Below, one piece after another: positions 19,897 to 27,427 of a DNA stretch of 40,498 nucleotides. The notes beneath the pieces are model-generated. The model ran no database searches and was not told the origin of the DNA. It worked only from the letters and a program-made list of their open reading frames with translations. The stretch is from Stenotrophomonas geniculata ATCC 19374 = JCM 13324. Its GTDB lineage: Bacteria; Pseudomonadota; Gammaproteobacteria; Xanthomonadales; Xanthomonadaceae. The stretch is taken from assembly GCF_001431625.1 (NCBI RefSeq), contig NZ_LLXT01000145.1:1-40498 (forward strand), written 5' to 3'. The position numbers and the translations under genes were made by a program. Each line of letters starts with the position of its first letter. The first letter of the stretch is position 1.

Positions 19897-20088
19897 TTGA
19901 ACCCCGTTTCAGAATCATTCATTTCGCAGTAACCGGTTGGCGCACGCGCTCGGTTTTCTGTCGCTGCGCGCCGTTCGGCAATACCCCGCAGTAAATCACG
20001 CGAATAAACGCCCCCAGGGGACGTTGGGCCGGAAAGCCCAGCGGTGGCGTTGCTTTGCCCAAAACCAGTCCAATCAGGAGCCGTACCG

Positions 20089-23000
20089 ATGAATCGGATT
20101 TATCGCAAGGTCTGGAACAAAGCATTGGGTCAGTTGGTGGTGGCCTCGGAACTGGCTTCCTCCGACAGCAGCAGTGGCGGGGTCGTCGACCAGCGCCGCG
20201 ATGCGACGCAGGCCACGCCCGCACTGCTGGCGGTGGCACTGGGCCTGGTATTGGGGTTGGGCGTGAGCGGCACCGCCGCAGCACAGTCGGTGCAGATCGG
20301 CGGCAGCGCCACCTGCGTGGCATTCAGCGGCAAGCTGCTCGAAAAGTGCCTGATCGAAGGCTCGGCCAGTGCCAAGGGCAGCAACGCGGTGGCGATCGGC
20401 AGCAACAGCAGCGCCACTGCCGCCAACAGCGTAGCGCTGGGCGCCGGCTCCAAGGCCACGCGGGCCAACACGGTGTCCGTGGGTGATACCGGCAAGGAAC
20501 GCCAGATCACCAATGTTGCCGCAGGCACCCAGGCCACCGATGCGGTAAACAAGTCACAGCTGGATGCGCAGGCGCGCGCCACGCAGGCCGCGCTGGCCGA
20601 TGTCGCCGCAGATGGAAACCGCTATTTCAAGGCCGACGGCGCAGGTGATGACAGCGACGCGGCGAAGATCGACGGCCAGGGCGCGGTTGCGGCGGGTGCG
20701 GGTGCACAGTCGCTGGCCAACGCCACCACCGCCATCGGTACCCAGGCCATTGCCGCGGGCCTGGGCGCAAGCGCGTTCGGCCAAGGCGCATTGGCGATCG
20801 GTGACGCCAGCGTGGTGGTCGGGCAGAGTGCTGCCGCGTTCGGTCTTGGTGACACCGCCGTCGGCGCCAGTGCCTATGCCGCAAGCGAGAATGGCGCGGC
20901 CACCGCACTGGGTGCCTTGTCCGAAGCCACCGCCGATGGCGCGACCGCTGTCGGCGGCGGTGCCGTGGCGATGGGCCCGGGCAGCACCGCATTGGGCCGC
21001 GGCGCCACCGCCGCCAACGAAGCATCGATCGCAGTCGGTGCGTTCAGCACTGCTGTCGGTGAATACAGCACCGCGCTGGGTTCGAATTCCGCTGCGGTTG
21101 CCACCGGCAGCGTGGCGCTGGGCGCGGGTTCGCTGGCCGACCGCGTCGATACCGTGTCAGTCGGTGCCGCCGAATACGGCCTGACCCGGCAGATCACCAG
21201 CGTTGCCGCAGGCACCGAAGACAACGATGCAGTCAATGTCGGCCAGCTGAAGGACGTGGCCGCCGTGGCCGATGCCACCGCCAAGCGCTTCCAGGCCACC
21301 GGCAGCAGCAACAGCGATGCCGGTGCACTGGCCGAAGGTGACGATGCACTGGCGGCCGGCGAGGCCGCCAATGCCCTCGGCAACGGCACCACGGCCGTCG
21401 GTGCAGGGGCAGCGGCCGTCGCGCAGAACGCGACCGCCGTGGGCAACAACGCACTGGCCTCGGGCCAGAACAGTGCCGCGTTCGGCAACAACGCGCAGGC
21501 CAACGGTCCAGGCAGCGTTGCCGTGGGTGGTGCTGCGGTGGATGCCGACGGCAACCCGCTGATCACCAGTGGCGGCGTACCGGTGGAAACCGGCGCGACC
21601 AGCGCAGGCGTCGGTGGCACCGCGGTGGGCGCCAGTGCCGAAGCCAGCGGATTTGCGGCGTCGTCCTACGGTGTGGGTGCCTATGCGGCCGGCGCGCAGG
21701 CATCCGCGTTCGGTGCGGTGGCCAATGCCATCGGCGACTATTCCACCGCACTGGGTACCCAGAGCAATGCGACCGGCACCAGCAGCGTCGCCATCGGTGG
21801 CCCGGCCGACCTGATTCCCGGCCTGGGCTTCTTCGTGCAGACCCAGGCCAGCGGCGAAGCCGCGACCGCCGTCGGTGCCGGCGCCATCGCCAGTGGCGAT
21901 CGTGCGGTGGCCAACGGCAGCCTTAGCGAAGCCTCCGGTGCTGAAGCCTCCGCTGTTGGCTACTTCGCCTATGCACCGGGTGAGAACGCCAGTGCGCTGG
22001 GCGCGCAGACCTGGGCCAGCGGTGCGCAGAGCACTGCAGTGGGTTACTACGCCACCGCACGCGGCGCCAACAGCGTCGCGCTTGGCGCGAACTCTGAAGC
22101 GGTGCGTGCCAACAGCGTGGCCGTTGGCAGTGCAGGCAACGAGCGGCAGATCACCAGCGTTGCTGCGGGCAGCGAAGCCACCGATGCAGTGAACAAGGCG
22201 CAGCTCGATGCCGTGGCCAGCACCGCCGACCGCACCGCGCGCTTCTTCCAGGCACAGCCGGAAGCTGACAGCGATGCCGGCGCGCTGGCCGAGGGCGAGG
22301 GCGCCGTCGCCGCCGGTTCGTCGAGCAATGCGATCGGCGCCGGCGCAGTAGCCCATGGCGCGGCTGCGTCGGCCATCGGCGATGACAGCGTGGCCGTGGG
22401 CCGCAACAGCGCGGCCACCGGCAATGGCGGTGTCGCCATCGGTGGCCTCGGCCAAGCCTACGACGAGTTCAACCAGCCGATCATTGGTGCCGATGGCACG
22501 GCACAGCAGGTGGGCACCACTGCCGTCGCCGATGCCACCGCGGTGGGCAGTGGCGCGCAGGCCACCGGGGCCGCCAGCAGCGCCTTCGGTAATGCGGCCA
22601 ACGCCAGTGGTGACAACAGCTTCGCCGCAGGCGGCAAGTCGCGCGCCACCGGCAGCTATGCGGTCGCGGTCGGCGACAGCGCCTTCGCCAGCAGCGATGA
22701 CAGCACCGCAGTAGGCGGCTACAGCTGGGCCACTGCCAGTGGTGCAGCAGCATTCGGTTCGGGTGCATGGGCCACCGCCACCAATGCCTCGGCGTTCGGT
22801 AATGCGGCGTGGGCCAGTGGCAGCGGCGCCACGTCCATCGGTTACAACAGCTGGGCCAACGGCGCCAGTTCCACGGCGGTCGGCCGCGGCGCCTTCGGCT
22901 ATGGCGACAACAGCGTGGCACTGGGCTTCCAGGCGCTGGGCAACAGCATCAACAGCATCGCCATCGGCACCAATACAGTGGCCGGTGGTGAAAGCGCGAT

Positions 23001-26000
23001 CGCGCTTGGCGCCGGCAGTAACGCCAGCGCCAGCAACGCTGTCGCGCTCGGTGCCGGTTCGGTTGCCAGTCGTGCACGTACGGTATCGGTGGGTAGCAGC
23101 GGCAACGAACGCCAGGTCACCAACGTCGCCGCGGGCACCCAGGCCACCGACGCAGTGAACAAGGCACAGCTGGATGCGGTTGCGACCACCGCCACCACCA
23201 CCAGCCGCTTCTTCCAGGCCAGCGGCAACGGCGACGACGTAGCCGGTGCACTGGTGGAGGGTGACAACGCACTGGCGGCCGGTGATGCCGCCAACGCCAT
23301 CGGCAATGGCGCCACCGCACTGGGCAGCGGCGCCAACGCGCTGGCCAGCAACGCACAGGCGCTGGGTTTCAATGCACTTGCAACCGCGGCCAACGCCAGC
23401 GCTGTCGGTGCCAACGCACAGGCCACGGGCGAGTACGCCACCGCGCAGGGTGCGGAAAGCGAAGCCAGCGGCGAGCAGAGCGCGGCGTTCGGTGCGGCCA
23501 GCATCGCCAGCGGCGCCGGTAGCACTGCCAATGGCGTGCTGTCCGAAGCGTCCGGCGAAGAAGCCGTGGCCGTGGGCTACTTCAGCAATGCCAGCGGCGA
23601 CGCGGCCACCGCTGTCGGCAGCGAGAGCGTGGCCAGTGGTACGGCGTCGGCGGCCTTCGGTATCGGTGCCGAAGCCAGCGGCGGTTACAGCACTGCCATC
23701 GGTGGCTATGCACAGGCCTCGGCCTTCAATGCCACCGCGTTCGGCAACTTCGCCAATGCCTCCGGTTCCAACAGTGTGGCGGTGGGTGGCGATTCGGAAG
23801 CCTCCGGCGCCTACAGCACCGCCACCGGCCAGGGCAGCCTGGCGACCGGCACCAACAGCGTCGCCGTGGGCGGTTCGTTGTTCGGCGTGCTGGCCACCGA
23901 GGCCTCGGGCAACTACTCCACCGCGGTGGGTGGTGGTGCCTGGTCGGGCGGCATCAACAGCACCGCGCTGGGCAATGCCGCCGAATCGCGCGGCGCCAAC
24001 AGCGTGGCGCTGGGTGCCGATTCGATTGCCGATCGCGACAACACCGTGTCGGTGGGCGGCGGTGGCAACACCCGCCAGATCACCAATGTGGCCGATGGCA
24101 CGCAGGGCAATGATGCGGTCAACAAGAACCAGCTCGACGCCGTCGCCGCGGCAGCGGAAAAGACCCGCCGGCAGTTCCAGGCCAGTGGCAACGCCGACGG
24201 TGAAACCGGCGCGTTGGTGGAGGGTGACAACGCGCTGGCGGCCGGTGATGCGGCCAACGCGATCGGCAACGGTGCCACCGCGCTCGGCAGCGGTGCCAAT
24301 GCGCTGGCCGCCAACGCCACCGCCGTGGGCATCGATGCGCTGGCCACCGGCAGCAACGCGGCTGCCCTGGGCAGCACGGCACAGGCCACCGGCGAGGACA
24401 GCCTGGCCCTGGGCAGCGGTGCCGGCGCCAGCGAGGTTGGTGCAAGCGCGGTGGGGGCGCGTGCACAGGCCAGCGGCGCCTACAGCACGGCCACAGGTAC
24501 AGAAGCCAATGCCAGCGGCGGGCAGGCGCTCGCCAGCGGTTTCCGCAGCGCGGCTTCGGCTGATGGCACCACCGCAGTGGGTGGCTACGCCGAAGCCAGC
24601 GGCCGCCTCGGCACCGCCCTGGGCTATGGCTCGGCGGCCAGCGCTGCCAACACCACTGCAGTCGGCTTCGGTGCCGCGGCGGCCGGTACCGGTGCCGTTG
24701 CCGTAGGTCAGTCCAGCGAGGCCAGTGGCGAGGAGAGCGTGGCCATCGGCGGCAGCACCTTCTTCGGCCTGATCCCGTCGCGTGCCAGTGGGACCGGTGC
24801 GGCGGCGTTCGGCGCCGGTGCATGGGCCACCGAAGACTACGCGACCGCGATTGGCTGGAACTCGTGGGCGGCAGGCAGCAGCGCCACCGCGCTGGGGGCC
24901 AACGCCACCGCCAATGGCAGCAACAGCGTCGCGCTCGGTGCTGGCTCCAAGGCTGACCGTGACAACACCGTAGCCGTCGGCAAGGCCGGCGGTGAGCGCC
25001 AGGTGACCCACGTCGCGGCGGGCACCGAAGCCACCGATGCGGTGAACAAGGGCCAGCTGGATGCGGTCGCCAGCGTCGCCGACAAGACCAGCCGGCAGTT
25101 CCAGGCCAGCGGCAATGCCGATGGCGAAGCCGGTGCACTGGTCGACGGCGACAACGCACTGGCAGCCGGCAATGCGGCCAATGCCATCGGCAACGGCGCC
25201 ACCGCGCTGGGCAGCGGCGCCAATGCCATGGCCGCCAATGCCACTGCCGTGGGCTTCGATGCGCTGGCCACCGGCAACAATGCGGCGGCGCTCGGCAACG
25301 CGGCGCAGGCCGGAGGTGTCGACAGCGTAGCCGTGGGCAGTGGCGCCAGTGCCAGCGAACTCGGCGCCAGTGCTACCGGCGCCGGTGCCCAGGCCAAGGG
25401 TGCCTACAGTACCGCCAGCGGTGCGCAGGCCACGGCCAGCGGCACCCAGTCGCAGGCCAGTGGTTTCCGCGCCAATGCCTCGGCCGATGGTGCGTCTGCG
25501 CTGGGCAGCTATGCCGAGGCCAGCGGTCGCCTGGGTACCGCGGCCGGCTACGGCAGCAAGGCAACCGGCGCCAATGCCACGGCGGTAGGTGTGAGTGCCA
25601 CCGCCAGTGCCGCAGGCAGCGTGGCGTTGGGCGCGGGCTCGGTCGCCGACCGTGCCAACACTGTGTCGGTCGGCAGCGCGAGCAGTGATCGTCAGATCAC
25701 CCGTGTCGCTGCCGGTACCGAGCGCACCGATGCGGTCAATCGTGGCCAGCTCGATGCGGTCGCGGCGACCGCCGATGGCACGGCCCGCTACGTCAAGGCC
25801 ACCGGCGCAGGTACCGCCAGTGCCAACGGCAGCGATGCCGCCGCGATCGGTTCGGCAGCCACTGCCAGCGGCGCACGCAGCAATGCCCTGGGTGCCAATG
25901 CGATGGCCATCGGCAACGGTGCCTTGGCACTGGGCACCAGCGCCGGCGCATCGGGCGCGAACTCGGTGGCGCTGGGTGCCGGTTCGCGTGCACTCGATGC

Positions 26001-27270
26001 CAACGTGGTGTCGGTCGGCGGTGGCAATGGCACCGATGGTCCGGCCACGCGCCGCATCGTCAATGTGGCCGATGGCCGCATCGCCGCCGGCAGCAGCGAT
26101 GCCATCACCGGTTCGCAGCTCAACGTCACCAACCAGCGGGTGGGCGCGGTGGAAACCCGCGTCGGTGATTTCGATTCGCGCATCGCCACCGTGGAAACCA
26201 CGGCGGCCAGCGCAGTCGGCTATGACGACGCCAGCCGTGACCGCCTGACCCTGTCCGGTTTCCAGGGCACCACCATCGACAACGTCGGTGCCGGCAGCAT
26301 CGCTGCGGGCAGTCGCCAGGCGATCAACGGCGGCCAGCTGTTCCAGTCGCTCAGTGATGCCGCCAGCTTCCTCGGCGGTGGTGCCAGCGTTGGCATGCAG
26401 GGTGTGTTCGTGGCGCCGAACTATGTGATCCAGGGCGCCACCTACAGCAATGTCGGCGATGCGCTCGGCGCGCTGGACCGCAAGGTCAGCGAGATCGACC
26501 GCCGCACCGCCGGTGGCACGCGTGCCGGGACTGCCAGCCTGCGCGCAATGAGTACCCCGCTGGATGACAGCCCGCTGGCCAGCGCCGCCGATGCACCTGC
26601 AACTGCCGACGCGGCACCGGCCAGCACCGCGCGCGTGCAGGGCACGCCGACCGCTGCCGCCGCCGGTGCCGGGATTCCGGTCGGCACCCCGGCGACGGGC
26701 TTCAACGCCGTCGCCATGGGCGAGGGCGCCGTTGCCAGTGGCGCCTCGTCCACCGCCATCGGCCAGGGCGCCAATGCCACCGCGGCGAACGCGGTGGCAC
26801 TGGGGCAGGGCTCGGTTGCCGATCGTGCCAACACGGTCTCGGTGGGCAGTGAAGGCAACGAGCGCCAGGTCACCAACGTGGCGGCCGGTACCACGGCCAC
26901 CGATGCGGTCAACAAGGGCCAGCTCGACCGTGGCATGGCCACGGCCAACAGCTACACCGACAGCCGCCTCCAGGCCGTCGCCGACAGCTTCGATGTGTTC
27001 AAGGGCGAAATCGACGGACGCCTGCGCCACATGGATCGCCGCATCGACCGCCAGGGGGCGATGAGCGCGGCGATGCTCAACATGGCCACCAGTGCCGCCG
27101 GTATCCGCACCCAAAACCGGGTCGGCGTCGGCATTGGCTTCCAGGGCGGCGAGTCGGCGTTGTCGCTGGGCTACCAGCGTGCGATCAGCGATCGCGCCAC
27201 GGTGACCTTCGGTGGTGCCTTCAGCAGCGACGACAGCTCGGTTGGCGTCGGTGCCGGCTTCGGCTGGTAA
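20089..27270 (+). CDS. Giant trimeric autotransporter adhesin (YadA/XadA-like)
   Basis: Predicted 2393-aa type V-c outer-membrane adhesin. The start MNRIYRKVWNKALGQLVVASELA is an extended signal peptide region (ESPR), followed by a hydrophobic core and cleavage after TAAAQ near residue 70. Most of the protein is YadA-type head repeats of about 14 residues (xAxGxxSxAxG with AIG/AVG/ALG). These are cut by neck motifs of the form R.NTVSVG...ERQITNVAAGTQATDAVNK.QLD at residues 125, 352, 673, 995, 1316, 1624, 1855 and 2246, plus a variant at 1970. A stalk with coiled coil (about 1990-2140), a disordered linker (2141-2204), a last head and neck, and a C-terminal YadA anchor ending in GFGW complete it. 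The AGGAG site 8 nt upstream supports the start. Ligand unknown; attachment, biofilm or aggregation is the family expectation. Confidence 0.95.
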   Translation: MNRIYRKVWNKALGQLVVASELASSDSSSGGVVDQRRDATQATPALLAVALGLVLGLGVSGTAAAQSVQIGGSATCVAFSGKLLEKCLIEGSASAKGSNAVAIGSNSSATAANSVALGAGSKATRANTVSVGDTGKERQITNVAAGTQATDAVNKSQLDAQARATQAALADVAADGNRYFKADGAGDDSDAAKIDGQGAVAAGAGAQSLANATTAIGTQAIAAGLGASAFGQGALAIGDASVVVGQSAAAFGLGDTAVGASAYAASENGAATALGALSEATADGATAVGGGAVAMGPGSTALGRGATAANEASIAVGAFSTAVGEYSTALGSNSAAVATGSVALGAGSLADRVDTVSVGAAEYGLTRQITSVAAGTEDNDAVNVGQLKDVAAVADATAKRFQATGSSNSDAGALAEGDDALAAGEAANALGNGTTAVGAGAAAVAQNATAVGNNALASGQNSAAFGNNAQANGPGSVAVGGAAVDADGNPLITSGGVPVETGATSAGVGGTAVGASAEASGFAASSYGVGAYAAGAQASAFGAVANAIGDYSTALGTQSNATGTSSVAIGGPADLIPGLGFFVQTQASGEAATAVGAGAIASGDRAVANGSLSEASGAEASAVGYFAYAPGENASALGAQTWASGAQSTAVGYYATARGANSVALGANSEAVRANSVAVGSAGNERQITSVAAGSEATDAVNKAQLDAVASTADRTARFFQAQPEADSDAGALAEGEGAVAAGSSSNAIGAGAVAHGAAASAIGDDSVAVGRNSAATGNGGVAIGGLGQAYDEFNQPIIGADGTAQQVGTTAVADATAVGSGAQATGAASSAFGNAANASGDNSFAAGGKSRATGSYAVAVGDSAFASSDDSTAVGGYSWATASGAAAFGSGAWATATNASAFGNAAWASGSGATSIGYNSWANGASSTAVGRGAFGYGDNSVALGFQALGNSINSIAIGTNTVAGGESAIALGAGSNASASNAVALGAGSVASRARTVSVGSSGNERQVTNVAAGTQATDAVNKAQLDAVATTATTTSRFFQASGNGDDVAGALVEGDNALAAGDAANAIGNGATALGSGANALASNAQALGFNALATAANASAVGANAQATGEYATAQGAESEASGEQSAAFGAASIASGAGSTANGVLSEASGEEAVAVGYFSNASGDAATAVGSESVASGTASAAFGIGAEASGGYSTAIGGYAQASAFNATAFGNFANASGSNSVAVGGDSEASGAYSTATGQGSLATGTNSVAVGGSLFGVLATEASGNYSTAVGGGAWSGGINSTALGNAAESRGANSVALGADSIADRDNTVSVGGGGNTRQITNVADGTQGNDAVNKNQLDAVAAAAEKTRRQFQASGNADGETGALVEGDNALAAGDAANAIGNGATALGSGANALAANATAVGIDALATGSNAAALGSTAQATGEDSLALGSGAGASEVGASAVGARAQASGAYSTATGTEANASGGQALASGFRSAASADGTTAVGGYAEASGRLGTALGYGSAASAANTTAVGFGAAAAGTGAVAVGQSSEASGEESVAIGGSTFFGLIPSRASGTGAAAFGAGAWATEDYATAIGWNSWAAGSSATALGANATANGSNSVALGAGSKADRDNTVAVGKAGGERQVTHVAAGTEATDAVNKGQLDAVASVADKTSRQFQASGNADGEAGALVDGDNALAAGNAANAIGNGATALGSGANAMAANATAVGFDALATGNNAAALGNAAQAGGVDSVAVGSGASASELGASATGAGAQAKGAYSTASGAQATASGTQSQASGFRANASADGASALGSYAEASGRLGTAAGYGSKATGANATAVGVSATASAAGSVALGAGSVADRANTVSVGSASSDRQITRVAAGTERTDAVNRGQLDAVAATADGTARYVKATGAGTASANGSDAAAIGSAATASGARSNALGANAMAIGNGALALGTSAGASGANSVALGAGSRALDANVVSVGGGNGTDGPATRRIVNVADGRIAAGSSDAITGSQLNVTNQRVGAVETRVGDFDSRIATVETTAASAVGYDDASRDRLTLSGFQGTTIDNVGAGSIAAGSRQAINGGQLFQSLSDAASFLGGGASVGMQGVFVAPNYVIQGATYSNVGDALGALDRKVSEIDRRTAGGTRAGTASLRAMSTPLDDSPLASAADAPATADAAPASTARVQGTPTAAAAGAGIPVGTPATGFNAVAMGEGAVASGASSTAIGQGANATAANAVALGQGSVADRANTVSVGSEGNERQVTNVAAGTTATDAVNKGQLDRGMATANSYTDSRLQAVADSFDVFKGEIDGRLRHMDRRIDRQGAMSAAMLNMATSAAGIRTQNRVGVGIGFQGGESALSLGYQRAISDRATVTFGGAFSSDDSSVGVGAGFGW
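21142..24960 (+). repeat. Tandem ~321-residue head-plus-neck modules within the adhesin gene
   Basis: Neck motifs begin at 21142, 22105, 23071, 24034 and 24958, giving intervals of 963, 966, 963 and 924 bp. After each neck the text returns to a shared segment (FQASGN, then ALVEGDNALAAGDAANAIGNG or a close form). This points to duplication of a whole head module. The near-identical stretches make this region prone to recombination and to assembly collapse. Confidence 0.8.
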
Positions 27271-27281
27271 GCCACTCCATC

Positions 27282-27307
27282 GCGCCGGCGGCCACCCACG
27301 CCGGCGC
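27282..27307 (+). other. GC hairpin after the adhesin gene
   Basis: A perfect 8-bp stem GCGCCGGC / GCCGGCGC with a 10-base loop, 11 bp after the adhesin stop. There is no T-run, so termination would be weak or Rho-assisted, and read-through into the protease gene is possible. Confidence 0.5.
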
Positions 27308-27345
27308 AGCACCTGCAATGAGGGCCTGGGGGGAGGTCACGGCAA

Positions 27346-27366
27346 TCCCGGCTGGGCCGGCCGGGA
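27346..27366 (+). other. Leader hairpin before the protease gene
   Basis: A perfect 7-bp inverted repeat TCCCGGC / GCCGGGA with a 7-base loop, 61 bp before the protease start. It lies in the only space available for a promoter and leader between the two genes. No convincing -35/-10 pair was seen, so whether the protease has its own promoter is open. Confidence 0.4.
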
Positions 27367-27427
27367 GTCGTCAAGGAATGATGGCCGCAGTGTTGGTTCG
27401 ATCCATGACCCAGAAGAGGAATTCGAC

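Larger units (their letters stand above)
19720..20088 (+). promoter_or_regulatory. AT-richer upstream and leader region of the adhesin gene
   Basis: A 369-bp non-coding stretch, visibly poorer in GC than the surrounding genes, especially 19740-19930. It holds a CRP/Clp-like palindrome (19826-19841), a sigma70-like promoter (19868-19896) and a leader of about 185 nt before the adhesin start. The leader can fold into an outer stem AACGCC / GGCGTT (20007-20012 with 20046-20051) enclosing a TGGGC / GCCCA hairpin. The ribosome site AGGAG is at 20076-20080. Confidence 0.6.

Noticed and set aside
20007..20051. Possible cyclic di-GMP (GEMM-I) riboswitch in the adhesin leader
   Set aside because: The stem exists, but the conserved GEMM internal loop and tetraloop-receptor sequences are not seen.
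20461..26900. Regularly spaced repeats that might suggest a CRISPR array or minisatellite
   Set aside because: They are in-frame, degenerate and encode the 14-residue YadA head repeat and neck motifs, with no short identical direct repeats separated by unique spacers.
21157..27318. Very long open frame (about 2050 codons) antisense to the adhesin gene
   Set aside because: It mirrors the adhesin repeats, has a Gly/Ala/His/Arg-rich composition with no domain, no ribosome site and no hydrophobic or signal segment. High GC with regular codons removes stop codons from the opposite strand.
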